Source: Cryptomeria japonica
Lineage: Eukaryota > Streptophyta > Pinopsida > Cupressales > Cupressaceae
Direction of reading: 5' to 3'
Assembly (NCBI RefSeq): GCF_030272615.1
Contig: NC_081411.1
Coordinates: 37,856,640 to 37,920,639 of the forward strand
DNA length: 64,000 nucleotides
Shown piece by piece: positions 34,631 through 46,540 of the stretch. The position numbers and the translations under genes are program-made. The first letter of the stretch is position 1. Each line of letters opens with the position of its first letter. The notes below the pieces were generated by a model, which was not told where the DNA came from, ran no database searches, and was given only the letters and a program-made list of their open reading frames with translations.

Positions 34631-35193
34631 GACTCCGACCCAAGAAATAAAAAAAATAGATCAAAATCAACCAAACAAAAAGAAAAAGGGGCAAAATTTA
34701 GATGACTTATAGGTGCACCATACGCAGCCGGCCTCCGATATCGATGAACGCGCTTGAATCAGTGCAAAGCATAGGGAACTGACATTTTTGTCACTCTCCA
34801 AATGTCACTATCACCAAGAGTCAAAAGGCACAAATGATGCATATAAAATCACTTTTCACCTTTTTATAGGGTAAAAAGAAATTAGGGTTAGTAGGTGGGG
34901 CATGTATTTTTCTCATTCTCTCACTTGTAACCCTAGCAAACATCATTATCAGGAGATGAATCAATTGGCACGCATTAAACACAAACAAAATTTTAAAATG
35001 CGCTTAAATCTACAACAATTATCAACAACAACCAAATTTTCTATTTTTTTGATTCATCTCTCGAGGGGGCATTATCAATACCATTTATCAAATCTAGGGC
35101 ACGACATTGACATCTCGACACGTGACATCACACCGATCAAATTTTGATGACACATCAATTTTCTTTGAATCAACATGTGCACACACGTCACTT
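34631..35193 (+). other. Element D 3' untranslated region before the polypurine tract
   Basis: There is no coding content. It includes 'ctcgagggggcattatcaa' near 35063, a purine tract that resembles a secondary polypurine tract. It leads directly to the tract at 35194. Confidence 0.4.
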
Positions 35194-35208
35194 CAAAGAG
35201 GGGTAAAA
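35194..35208 (+). promoter_or_regulatory. Element D polypurine tract
   Basis: CAAAGAGGGGTAAAA lies directly before TGTAGATG at 35209. Because a polypurine tract is internal to an element, this marks the following sequence as a 3' LTR and argues against a solo LTR. Confidence 0.75.
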
Positions 35209-36800
35209 TGTAGATGTATAAAAATGACCACTTTCCTAAATGAATATTAAATGTTCATTTTGTTCTCATTCCACTATTTAGTTAAATCTAATTTAACTAA
35301 ATCATCCACATTCATCTATTTGATTAAATAAGTTATTCAATTTATTTAATTAAATTCACCTAGGCCTTTCATATCATTTAATTGAATAAATCACTTCATT
35401 TAATTAAATCCCCTCTCTCATTTTAATTAAATTGTTCACTTCAAATAAATAAATCTAGTTTATTTAAATCCCCCACTTGCATCTATTTTGTTGAAATAAA
35501 GAAATTTATTTTAATTAAAATTACCCTCCATCCACTTGCATTCTCCTACATTTCCCACTTGCCTCCTAACCATCTTTCTAGATTCTTTTAGAACCCATCT
35601 AATCCTAATCAATTAGCCTAAACCCTTCAATTATCCCCTTTCCCTAAATTTGAGGCTGTCACTTCTCAAATTTGGAGGAAAGTCTTCCAAAGGCATTAAA
35701 GCCTTTTTGTCTTCAACAAGCTAACTTGTTGAGTTCCCCCAAATTCGAAAGGGCTCTTACAAATTTGTCCCCAAAGTCTTCCAAACCATTAATGGTTAAC
35801 TAACCCTTTTGCCATGGGTAGAGACTTTTTGCCTAACTCAACCTTCATCTAACCGAAGGGTCTCATCAAGCATTCATGGCTTTACCCTTGGTTATCCATT
35901 TAACCATTGCATAAGAGTTTACCCTTTGGGTAAAAGTTTTATCCAATGGGTAATCTTAGCCTAACCTTAACCCTTACCTTCTAAGGTAACCATGAGGTCT
36001 TCTCAAGCATTTAATGCTTCTTACATTTCATTGGTGAGAATTGTAAACATAGATTGATAACTTTCAATCCCGACCCTTGATAGGATCATCCAATCTTGAC
36101 CCTTCATTGCCCCGTTTTTCCTATAAATAGAGCCCTTCTTCTATTATTCTAAGATCCAAGTCTTTAGCATCAAACTTATAGACATTTTGTTAAGCATCTA
36201 AATCATCTTTATATAGCATTTAGCCTCTCTTTGATAGAAATAATCATAACATCTTTATTTGTATAATCATGGTAGACTAGTATGATATGCTAGGATAGTT
36301 TTTCTACTAGTCCTTTCATCTTATCATCATATGCATGCTAGTTTAGTTCATCTTTTTATTAACATCATGTATATTAGGATTGCATTCATGTTAGATTGAT
36401 TAAAGCATCCCTCATTCTCATGGTTATCATCCCTAAGTCACTTTGCTCAGTGATCTGAGAGAAAAGGAATTGGCTTAAGGGTTCTTATGAGAGAGAATAA
36501 TGGAACATCTCTTGGGAAGTTGAGCTATTCCATATAGCTCCATAACTTGCACCAAGAGTCTCATTGGTGTGTGGACTAGTTATGATTTCGTAATTTTTGT
36601 TAAATTGCACCACTTTTCCTGCATACAATATACATATACATACATGATATACATGAGTTATCATACAACATCTTGACCTTGAGGAAAGATAAACTACCTT
36701 GTATTTTGTGCTTATTATCCTTGGGTTTCTTCCTCGATTAGGGGCTAAGTCCTTGTGATAACGTACTCCCTCTCTTCTCTCTCTCTTGGGTGTATTCTAA
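35209..36800 (+). repeat. Element D 3' LTR (right end approximate)
   Basis: It begins TGTAGATGTATAAAAATG after a polypurine tract. The left part (35260-35520) is made of 'tttaattaaat'-type repeats. TATAAATAG at 36122-36130, with typical core promoter spacing to the following CT-rich sequence, suggests transcription starts near 36150. The TGTAG start matches the LTRs of elements A and E. I could not identify the LTR end. Confidence 0.6.
36122..36130 (+). promoter_or_regulatory. TATA box of element D LTR
   Basis: TATAAATAG followed by AGCCCTTCTTCT is a near-ideal plant TATA box within the LTR. Confidence 0.65.
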
Positions 36801-37136
36801 CTTAATGAAATTTCTCCCAATAAGGTGTGCACGATCGCTTTAATGTGGGGGCACACACTTCGCTCATATTTTCCTTCTTGAAACTTAGAATTATTTAGTG
36901 AACTTGGCTTTGCTTCATAATTTCGGTATCTTTTTCGTGACTCATAGTGAGGGGAACCTTGCCACTTCCAGTTATGGTTTTCCCCTCTTGATCTTCCCTT
37001 TTACTTTGTCAATCAAAGTCGTAAGATCCTAAGTTCACTGGGGGCTTGGTGCATCTTGCCTTCTTGACATGGTAGAAGTCTTTCAATCTTGTTTCCTTGT
37101 ACTTTAGTGATAGTATTGGCGTACACTTATACTCCC

Positions 37137-37154
37137 GCTAAAGTGGGGGCTAAA
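37137..37154 (+). promoter_or_regulatory. Element F polypurine tract
   Basis: GCTAAAGTGGGGGCTAAA is identical to the tract of element E read on the minus strand at 56975-56992. This links E and F although their LTR interiors differ. Confidence 0.8.
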
Positions 37155-38367
37155 TATAGTATCATAAAATTGTGACACTTTGAATTTTGACTATATTAGG
37201 GTCATCATGCATGCGAATCGAATCCCTAGGCCTGATCGGAGATAGGAGACTTGCTCAACACCTAAAAATTGCATCTTTCTTTCCCCCCGTAGTGCCTGAA
37301 CTACATCCTATCCTAGAAAAATGGGTAGGATAAGGACATGGCACCCCTATCCCCCCTAGAAAAGGGGCATGGCACCCTTGTCGCTGCCCTATTTTAGGGC
37401 AATACCCTTTCCAATTATGCCTTGGTGGTTGTGCATTGAGAAGGAAAACTCCCCCCATGTCATCTTGTGACGAAAAATTAGTCAATTAACCCTAATTGAC
37501 GAGTGTATAAGTCACATTTGCCCTCTTAATTGCACAAGTTCAAGAAGAGAAAAAATTGTATAAGCGATAAAGTGGGCATAAGTTCAATAATTCAAGCATT
37601 CCTTTCCAGCATTGAGCATTCTCAAGTCTCCCTTCAAGACTAGGTGTTGCATTGAAGTCAAGGATTCAACCATTGAAGAGGAGATCCCTTTTAACATTCA
37701 ATTCCACACAAGAAAATCTACCTACATTCTATCTACAACCTCCCTTGAGGTGATTTACATTTGAATCTTTCATTTACAATTACTTGCAAGTACTTTCTTT
37801 CATCATTTGGTTAATTCCAAAACTGGGGTTTGACCTGAAGGCAAAGCCCTAATCCCAACCTGTTTCCTTTCTTTTCTATGTGTAGGTTGCAAGTGCATAG
37901 TTGTACTTTCAAATTTGGACTCCATTTGAAGAGGCAGAGAAACTCTTTTCATTTTGCAGATTTTTTGGAGGACCATGTACGATTTCACCACGATCCAAAC
38001 AACTTTTTCTGAAATTCACAGGGCAGCTTTGTCTCGACATATTATTGCCAGATCCAGGTGCACAACTTCATCTTATGCTTCTATATCAAGTAATAATCAT
38101 ATCTTTGTCTCTTTTTCACTTGGTCATATGTACACAATTCAATCAATTCAAATTTCATTCCAGAAGAGGGGATTAACTTACCATTCTTACATCACTCAGA
38201 ATTCAATCTCCTTCTCTATAGGTTGAATCTAGTGCATTTTACCCCCTCTTATAATGTAATGTGTGAAAAGTGTTTGAAGGGAAATCTGAAGTGAAACTTT
38301 CATCTCTCCTTGGAGAAGCAAAGCTTTCCTCTAGATCTCACATTCGCTCATTTTTCCCAACATTACA
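37155..38367 (+). repeat. Element F 3' LTR, inverted homologue of element A LTR
   Basis: It reads TATAGTATCATAAAATTGTG ... CCCAACATTACA; the first base pair is TA where TG is expected. It aligns along its length with the minus strand of 10434-11651, including the GC-rich block (37325-37395) and the stretch around 'ttcatctctcctt' near 38300. Open frames such as 37255-37485 and 37803-37991 are LTR sequence. Confidence 0.85.
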
Positions 38368-38479
38368 CATCTTATGGGAGATTGTTAGTTGTCTTCCTTT
38401 GGGGGAGACTTGTTTGGCATTTCTTGGCACTTGGATGTTTTTCACATCTAGTGTTGCCATTAATTCCAGAGGGGGAGAT
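38368..38479 (+). other. 3' remnant of a further element, with polypurine tract
   Basis: Short sequence ending AGAGGGGGAGAT immediately before TGTTGGCAAA at 38480, so it is the 3' internal end of the element owning LTR K. An earlier GGGGGAGAC lies near 38402. Confidence 0.5.
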
Positions 38480-39510
38480 TGTTGGCAAATTGGAGGACTT
38501 GATTATGTGTTGCATTGATGTTTTATAATTGATGGCAACACCGGTTGCTTTGGTTGTTTACCATTTTCTAGTAGCTTCTCGTAGAGTGGTTGGATTATGA
38601 TATTGATCCGGTATGCTCTAGTATGCTTTGGTTTGTGGAATTGCTTTGGATATATCACTCATTCTATTCAAATGTGTATCACAATCAGTTGGTTCAAGAT
38701 TTGATGACTCAAGAGCTATGATTTGTTCTAGTAAACCTTTTGGTCATCGGTAAGGGTTTTATCGACAGAGCATTGTTGAAGATCTTTTGATGCATGTGAT
38801 AAGTGGTTTTGGTGCGGCTTCTAGATAGATTTTGGGATGCTGTTGGTTATGTTGTTCTTGTTCCTATTGATCGGTGGTGTAATGCTATCTTACTCTGCTA
38901 GGTTATGGACCAGTTTATGTAACATGTTGGTGGATGATCCTGATGTGTTTTGAGTTGGATCTATTGATTGGATTATGTTGTTTCAATCTTAGGCCAACTT
39001 GGTTGATCATTGGATTGTGGGTTTTTTGTTATGAGTTTACTGTATTATCTTTTAGGTGGCCGACCCAATTATTTAGGTCCCAGGTTGGTATAAATATGAT
39101 GTAAGATCTCTTTGTAGATCATGGGCATTTGGGATATAGGATTATTTGTGTGCGAATAAGGCTGTAATTATATGCATAGGTTTTTGTTGATCATAGGTGA
39201 TCGAATTGGGTTGGTGAAAGAGGTTTAAGACCTCTGCTACTGAGCTTAACTAGAATTGTATTCAGGCATAGGAGATGCTATTCTTGTAGTTCACTCCTCT
39301 TTCTGGATTGTAGTATGGATTTATTTTGTAGTCAGTGAGGCTCTGTTTGTGATGAGCAATGCACTCCAGGTTGTTGGTCGTCCAGCATGTGCAACATGTG
39401 CAGACCCCTCTCTATGTAATCACATACTTACTACATAAGTATTATCTAACTATGGGTAGGCTTGCCACCATGGTTTTTCCCTTTACCGAGTTTTCCATGT
39501 ACAAATCTTG
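38480..39510 (+). repeat. LTR K, truncated 3' LTR of a G-like element
   Basis: It begins TGTTGGCAAATTGGAGGA after a polypurine tract, like the element G LTR (TGTTGGCAATTGACAC). A TATA-like TATAAATA lies near 39090. CCACCATGGTTTTTCCC near 39470 matches the block in the G LTR. The LTR stops at 39510, where a CACTA-like end begins, so its last part is displaced or lost. Confidence 0.6.
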
Positions 39511-39710
39511 CACTAGTAGAAATATGGCCAATAAATGACGAGGTGACTAAACATTTTAGTCACGATAAGTAAAAATGACCAAATTTAGTCATTTTTTGCA
39601 ACACATCTATAAATGACTAAATAAATGACTAATTTGGTCATCAGGTAAGAAAACACAACTATAAATGACTAAATAAATGACTAATTTAGTCATCGGATAA
39701 GATCATAGAA
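39511..39710 (+). mobile_element. CACTA (En/Spm-like) transposon 5' end
   Basis: CACTAGTAGAAATATGG begins exactly at the break in LTR K. CACTA transposons start with CACTA and often CACTACTAGAAA-type termini. Just inside are repeated subterminal words, ATGACTAAATAAATGACTAA and ATTTAGTCAT, in both orientations (39540-39690), as expected for transposase-binding repeats. I could not find a convincing 3' end or transposase. Confidence 0.55.
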
Positions 39711-40189
39711 ATAATGTGGAATCCATAACTCACGCATAGAAAGGTATTGTGTCCTGTGTTGAATAGTTGTCATGTTTGAAATTTAATTTTGAAAGTTAAT
39801 TTTGAAATTTCTTTCTCTGTGTTTTAGATTAGAACAATCCTACGCAACTTATAACTCACGCACCAACAGGTATTTACAGTTTGCCCTCTGTTGAATTGTT
39901 GTGTTTGTTTGAAAATTAATTTTGAAGTATGTGCCTTCTGAATGCTTCCACATCTTATGTACGTTGTTTACCAATTTTTAGTTGGTTCATTTTTTGTAGG
40001 GTTTGGTTAACACACATTCATAAACAATTTATCATCTTCTCCGCTTGATAACCTATCCACCAAGACAAATACACAGAATTTTCTATGACAAAATGAGCTC
40101 TCAGCTAGAATTTTTCCACGTTGGTGTGTCCATGTATGTGCTTGGAAGGATTGAATCGTTCTTTTCAATGTTGGGCAATACATTAATGC
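39711..40189. other. Unclassified sequence after the CACTA-like end
   Basis: AT-rich. It has two loosely similar blocks, each with 'ataactcacgca' (39727 and 39850) followed by 'ttgaattgttgtgtt'-type text, so there may be an old local duplication. It could be interior of the CACTA-like element. Nothing is recognised as coding. Confidence 0.3.
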
Positions 40190-40560
40190 AGCTTCCTGGA
40201 TGAGTGAGAAAGGGGTTGGGTCCTGCAGGCTATTCCTAGCCTTGATCACAATCTCAAGCCCCTCTGGCTACCAAGTTTCACTGCTTCAATAGAATGTGAT
40301 ATCCTATGTCCCAAAAAACTACGAGCAAGGACACGGGTTGGGAAAGGATGGACGAGGCTCCTTTCACCCCATCGACGGGTCTGGTTAGGGACTTGGCTTC
40401 ATGGACCCCAATCAAGCCATATCTATTTTTAGCCGAAGTCAAAAGAATTGAGAGTGGATGGGAGAGATGGGGGCTGCCAAAACACAAATGCTATCAGGAA
40501 AAGTCACGCCTTTCTATAGCTACCCTTAGAATAGTAGATGCATGCATCCTGTAACAAAAA
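40190..40560. other. GC-richer block of unknown origin
   Basis: It stands out from its AT-rich surroundings. Overlapping open frames exist on both strands (40306-40554 plus; 40487-40278 minus), a common result of GC-richer DNA. Readable pieces such as WERMDEAPFTPSTGLVRDLA (plus) are not recognised. It could be a captured gene or organelle fragment; no family supports either. Confidence 0.3.
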
Positions 40561-43139
40561 AAATATTGGCATTCTTGGTCTAAAATAATATGGGTAGAAA
40601 AACTATTGCACAAATTTCATACAAACAACTAAGACGAATTTTTTTGCAGGCACAATAGTACCTTAAATATTCTAGTAGGATATATATGGAAAGCATCAGA
40701 TCTACAAATTAAACATGTGGCCGATTGAAAGACTATGAGGAGAACCTCATTCGATGTGAACTCAAAAGTAGCAAATAAAGAACAAAATATAACTATTAAA
40801 TTTTCTACTTTTATGTATTTGGAGTGTGGTCCTTGTGGTAGCAAAATTTTTGTTCATTTCAAAAATTATTTTTTTGTTCTGTCTCAGAAATGGATGGAGT
40901 AGATGTTACAACTTATTCTTAGCATGGTTAGTATTATTGCATGGATTGTAGTTTAGAACAAGGGTTGCAATGCAGCTGGAGTTCTTGCATTTTGTCAAAA
41001 ATAGTAGAATTGTTCTAAGTTGGTGTATCATATTGTTATGCAATATCTAATGAAAAAATATACCAAACTATAATTTGCCTCTACATGACACTCACAATCT
41101 ACTTTAGACACTCTTGTCATAAATACATTCACAATTTAATAGTGAATTAAGTTTGATTGTGTTTCCAATAAAATTTTGTATTAAGAGGTCTATTTTTTAT
41201 AATTTTGTGTGGCATGTTTCCTATGAGCATTTATTCTAATTGAATAAATACAAAAGTATTCTACATGTTTCCAAAGGTAGCAATTTATCATACTTTTAAC
41301 TTGCATGCTGGATAACCAATGTTCGATATTCATTGTTTCTTCGAGAAAAAAAGTTGGCCCTTGTGAACAATGAATATAATACTTTGATGAGAATTCAACA
41401 AGAAAATTGGAAATAGTTTTTTATTGACCAACAAAAATGCTTGCTCCTCACATGCAACTAACCACTCTCCAAAAATGAGACTACTTTTAGAAACTCTACC
41501 AAGCATATTAAATAAGCTAAGGAATTTTTTTTTTTATTAATGATATTTCCCTTACATCTAAAGTACTTTGACACAGTTTAGAGCTGAAGGCAACCAAAAG
41601 TCAACCCTATGTGTTTAAAGAGTATGAAAATTGAGTACAAAAATGGTTTGCATCAAGGTAGATTATTTTGATGACCTTGTTGGATGACAAACATTCATAA
41701 CAAGTCAATGTTATTCTACTAAAATGCAACAATTGATTTTCCTTGTATTTGATCAGCTTAGAAACGTCAAAGTATATTACTTTAGATTTTTTTCCATGCC
41801 TTCAATCTCACAAAGTTTTATTCTTAATTTAAAATGAATTTCCTAAAAGCAACTTTCCCAAAAGAAGCAAAATAAAAGGCACGTTTCTTTATTGTATCAG
41901 CACAAACTATGGGTAATGTTGATGTATTTACTCTTTCTCTTGCATTTCTTGCCTGAACATTACAATATAGCCAACAGTCATGTGAGTAGATATACATTTG
42001 TACATTCATGAATAATATTTATGTAGATTCAAAGCATGCATTCATTTTCATAGTTCAATCAAAATGGTAGATTTAGGACATAAATGTACCACTATGCACC
42101 TAATGTGTATCACATCAAAACGGTTAAATCCCGTGGATGAAATTCAAACTCAAAGAAAATTGAAATTGGCCTGATACAAATAGGATCCATTGCTAGTTTC
42201 TATGTGCTATCAATATTCAATCTTATGTTTCATGCATAATTTACATTCAAAATATTTGGATACAACTCATTTATTCTTTGTTCATACTAACCATCAACTG
42301 CTGGAAATTTTAAGTCCACTCCTTAGAATGGATAGACTCGTTGGTGTTGCATGCTTCTTGCTCCCAGTCTATATGTGAAGCTATTAGGAACAATAAAATT
42401 GATTGTACAAAAATGGCACAAATGATTTCGAGCCAGTCACTCAAATGTCTATAAAAATGATGCATAAGCAACAAATTAAAATGCTAATAAGTAATATTCT
42501 ATTTATTTATTTGTGTTTTGCTTCCTTCCTACAGAGAGTCATGTGTTCTCTCTACTCTTGCTAAGAGGAATGGAACTATAAGCATTTGAAAAAGTCTCTC
42601 CAATATTTATAACTTTCGAAATTGCTTTATGTTCTAATATGTTGTAAATTGAAATACAACCAAGTCAAGTTTGTCAAGGAGAATAGTTTACATCTATGTA
42701 ACTGTTAGAATTCTAATGCATCATAGTATACAACTATGGAACAGTGAAATCTAGACAATGAGATATAATTTTGAGCTCAATGCCTACAATTCGTTAATTC
42801 CTAGAAATATATTATTAGCAATTTCTAGTTTCTAATAATACCTCATTCTGAATGAACAATTTTCAAATGAATAAGGTATCATTCTCATCTTTAGATATGA
42901 CTGTATCATTGCATGCCTTATAATGAATGTCATTTCCATTCTTTGAGGCTGCTCTTTCTTTTATGAATGCAATTCCCATTCTTTGAGGCTGCGCTTGCTC
43001 TTGTTTCAGATCTTTGTATTTTATTACAACTTTTACTGTTATTGTTGATCCTGCATTTGACTCAAAGTTGAGACTGCTTTGTGTTTGCTCATTACTGTTA
43101 TTCAAAGATCACCATCTCTACTCCTTTTGCATAAGAATC
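40561..43139. other. Unclassified AT-rich sequence
   Basis: I see no LTR, protein domain or RNA gene. At 40648-40905 the plus strand has an acceptor-like TTTTTTTGCAG and then an open frame of about 85 codons with one TGA, which could be an exon remnant. At 43105-42863 the minus strand has an 80-codon frame containing two near-copies of TTCCATTCTTTGAGGCTG (as read on the plus strand, about 42935 and 42972). Neither resembles a known protein. It may be interior of the CACTA-like element. Confidence 0.3.
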
Positions 43140-44779
43140 AAGGTCTAAGCCTATGATAACCAGCCACATACATCATAAGGACAGTAAAAAGAAGATAGTC
43201 GCATGCCACCAACACTATGAAGGAAAAAGAACGCTTTCAAGGAAGTAAAGTAATCAAATTTTGTGAGTACGAAAGTCTAGGAGTCGGTAAAAAGATACAT
43301 GGACACGAAATATAGTAAGATCACAGAGCATGTAAGATAAGACAATCCTTAAGGAATTCATTAAGAGCACATTCTTCATACACAATTATACACAGATTTC
43401 CCTAAGTAAACATTGCAACAATCACAATCACAAAGGTAGAGAAGGGTATACATAGTAAGTGGTATCCTCCTTGAACATAGCATTGACATGGACAACATGA
43501 AATCAAGCCAACATCATGTAAGATAGAGATGGCTATAATGGTCAGGGGAAATAGTGAATACATTAGCCTCATAACGGTCTACTAGTGGAAACACTTGGTA
43601 CGTCACTGTCAAAACATATAAAAGAATTATTTTGCAGTCCTATCTCAGAAAAGACAATCTTAGTTCAAAGGTAGTCACTAAAAACTCAGTTTTGCAGTCA
43701 TAGTAATACTACGGACAGCCAAATGATTCATGAAACCATGATCAAAAGCTCAAAAGGCAGATTTAAAGGAAAGTATAGTCCAATACTAGAACATTGTAAT
43801 GAAGTCCTTAACACTATCAAGGAAATAATAGTACTCACAAAGACCAACACAAAGCATACAAAATATAGAGCTTATGATAGTAAATATATACCTGTAGAAG
43901 CATAAGGAAGACCATGGGAGCAAGAACACCTAGAGAAGCATTCTCAGTGAGCAATGATCAAAATCAGTAAGAGAAGTGCTCATAGAGTCACGAAAGAGCA
44001 TCTCACTGCCAGCCAAGTTGTCAAAAGAGACTATCAAATACCTATTGAAGACCCACAACCCTAGTAGAGAATAAGCATCATATTTTTGTTAGGTATTATA
44101 ATGTTAAGAAATACAAAGTAAAGAAATTGCAATCCCAATGAAGAAACGCTATTTAGAAATCAATGATTATCATAGTGAACAATAAAACAAAGGAAAATCA
44201 CAGTCAAAAACTCCAAGAAGTCACAAACAGTGAATATGGAAAATATAGTGCAAGAAAGAATGAAATCATAACAGTGAATAGGTTACAAAGCAGTCCTAGG
44301 AATATAGAGAAGTCCAAACACACTGGACATCACAACTGAAACAGAGAGATTTGGGCATCATCATAGCCAATAATCAAAAGTACAGTCATAAGAGCAAAAG
44401 CGCAGTCTCAGACCTAAGATAATAGTGAGCAGGACCTAAAGATAGTTTTCCCCTTCCAAAGACTTGTAGCAGTTTTGAATGGAGATCATAGCAATGAAAG
44501 ATAGTTGTGCTCTTTGAAAGTGATTGTTGTTTCATTCATTGACCATTGAGGCTGCATTGTTTTTATATATGCCATTCACTGTTTGAAGAAATTTATTTGT
44601 ATCTTCTCTATGGACCGAGTCTAGAGTGTAAATAACCTTGTGATTGTGTCTCTTTCTCCGTGGCTATTGTATCTCTACACCTCTATGCACATCATTGCAT
44701 TTTCTACTATATTGTTGTCCTTAAAAAGACTTAGGACTAATATAATTGTATGTTAATCTTTCTAAGCCTAAAATAGACT
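43140..44779. other. A-rich stretch, possibly an old LTR
   Basis: The plus strand is strongly purine- and A-biased to about 44450, with recurring AGTCA/ACAGTGAAT words. It then switches to T-rich sequence with a TATA-like TTTTTATATATGCC near 44560 and a CT-rich run. This A-rich U3 and T-rich R/U5 pattern resembles an LTR, but no matching copy or boundary is seen. Confidence 0.3.
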
Positions 44780-46540
44780 TGTTGTGACGTTTTCACACAT
44801 CACCCCATTACAAATGGAGACCCCCTTCTTTTTTAGGCCCTCCTGGTCTTTTGGCTTGCATTTTAAGGGTCTTTTCGCAGCAGTCTCATTAGTCTCTCTG
44901 CTTTGTAGGTGTTCAGGGGTCAGTTAGGTTTAATCTGCATCTCTGTCAAGCAAATTTTGTGAAGTCTAGGGCTCATTTTGTCCCTTTTTAGGGTTTCTAC
45001 CTTTTGTCCTAGATTTTAGGGGTTCCTGTTAGGGTTTTGGAAAACTGAACATACGACAAGAATCAGGACCCTTCAAGGGACCTCCCAGTGAAATTTGAGC
45101 CCAAACGGAGCAACTTTCTATTTTTAAAAAGTCCCTATTTTTTAGGGATTTTTTCGGGTCCCGAAATGTCATCATTTTGCCAAAAATCAAACTTACTATT
45201 TTTAGTAATTTCTATTTTTAGTAAGTTTCTATTTATAGTAAGTCATTACTGCACCCTATCTAGGGATCTAATGTTGACCCCTGGAAAGTTTCTATTTTTG
45301 GAAAATCAGTACTGGCAGGGTCAGTCAAACAAGGCAACAGGGATCAGGCATTCACAGACATTTCTAATTCGGAAAAGTCAGACAGCAGACAGAGAAAGCT
45401 AGAAATGGGTCAAGTATTGAAAATCCATGCCTAAAATGGAAAAGGCATTCACAGGAGGAAAAATCCATGAATCCATGGACATGGTGAAAATGCGCCCAAG
45501 ACTAGACTGGGGCACCAAAATGGAAAAGGCATTCACAGGTGGAAAAATCCGCGAGTCCATGGACATGGTGAAAATGCGCCCAAGACTGGACTGGGGCACC
45601 AAAATGGAAAAGGCATTCACAGGTGGAAAAATCTGCAAGTCCATGGAAAAAGTGAAAATGCGCCCAAGACTGGACTGGGGCGCCAAAATGGAAAAGGCAT
45701 TCACAGGAGGAAAAATCCATGAATCCATGGACATGGTGAAAATGTGCCCAAGACTGGACTAGGGTGCCAAAATGGAAAAGGCATTCACAGGTGGGAAAAT
45801 TCGTGAGTCCATGGACAAAGTGAAAATGCGCCCAAGACTGGACTAGGGCGCCAAAATGGAAAAGGCATTCACAGGTGGAAAAATCCACGATTCCATGGAC
45901 AAAGTGAAAATGTGCCCAAGACTGGACTAGGGCATCAAAATGGAAAAGGCATTCACAGGTGGAAAAATCCGTGAGTCCATGGACAGAGTGAAAATGCGCC
46001 CAAGTCTGGAGTTAGGCACTAAAATGAGATTCCCAAGGAGAGAGGGAAATTCCATGAATCCTTGGCATGGCGAAAATTCTACCCAAGCTAAAAAAATTGA
46101 AATTTTGCCTAAGGCATGGAATCCAAGGAGTCAAGGAGGAATAAAAGACAAAATTCCCCTCAAGCGAATTTTTGAATTTGCTATTTTTAGACACCAAATC
46201 TTGACCAAGTGTGGAAAATTTTATAGATTCGGAATCGGGATGAAATTCCCCATCCAATGAACTCAACTCCTAAGTTTTAGGAAGATTCCTGAAAAATAGG
46301 GATGTTGAAAGAAGACATGGACAATTCACAAAACAATGAATTCCTTCCTCAGGAGGAATTTCCACCCCAGCCTTGTGGAGGGCGCTAGAATGAAGAATGC
46401 ATGGAGAAACAGGCAAATTACAATAGTCCTTGATCAAGGAATTTTAGTGCCCAAGTGAGAGAAGGAGCACCAGATAGAGGGATGCAAGGAATCCATGGAA
46501 TAAAATACCCAAGGATACTCTATCATCTCTTGAAAAACCA
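44780..46540 (+). repeat. Repeat beginning TGTTGTGACG, carrying a minisatellite (right end approximate)
   Basis: It starts TGTTGTGACGTTTTCACACA and continues with CCCCATTACAAATGGAGACC. The end of the window's other copy, read on the minus strand from 50972, has the same sequence with a few changes, then both continue into T-rich text and a 'tttttaggtttct'-like segment. The likeliest reading is an LTR start in this orientation, but no polypurine tract precedes it. Confidence 0.5.
45434..46020. repeat. 84-bp minisatellite, seven units
   Basis: The word AAAATGGAAAAGGCATTCAC starts at 45434, 45517, 45601, 45685, 45769, 45853 and 45937; spacing is 84 bp (83 once), and a decayed eighth start is at 46021. 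Units differ by a few substitutions, several of them CG to TG or CA. Because 84 is divisible by three, frames stay open on both strands: plus gives 28-residue repeats with EKAFTGGKI, minus gives repeats with FSTCECLFHFG. No gene is claimed. Confidence 0.92.

Larger units (their letters stand above)
24667..36800 (+). mobile_element. Element D: Tat-lineage Ty3/gypsy retrotransposon, 5' end lost
   Basis: Order on the plus strand: protease (24667-25117), linker with G-patch, RT, RNase H, a second archaeal-type RNase H, integrase (to 30051), about 5 kb of 3' sequence with an antisense PMD gene, polypurine tract, and 3' LTR from 35209. A second RNase H and an extra gene between pol and the 3' LTR are known traits of the plant Tat lineage. 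Gag and the 5' LTR are missing; element B's LTR abuts the protease at 24666. The right end of the LTR (about 36800) is uncertain. Confidence 0.8.
36801..38367 (+). mobile_element. Element F: 3' end of a gypsy element related to element A
   Basis: A polypurine tract, GCTAAAGTGGGGGCTAAA (37137-37154), precedes an LTR (37155-38367) that is the inverted counterpart of the element A LTR. About 350 bp of upstream internal sequence remain, including G-rich words at 36843 and 37039 that resemble the tract. The rest of the element is missing on the left. The flank on the right is CATCT (38368-38372). Confidence 0.7.

Noticed and set aside
43578..43587. TCTACTAGTG as the 3' end of the CACTA-like element at 39511
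   Set aside because: Only 10 bp match the inverted terminus, the 3-bp flanks differ (TTG versus GAA), and no subterminal repeats lie just inside it.
45399..45888. Overlapping open frames of 111-128 codons on both strands
   Set aside because: They are produced by the 84-bp minisatellite, whose unit length is a multiple of three.
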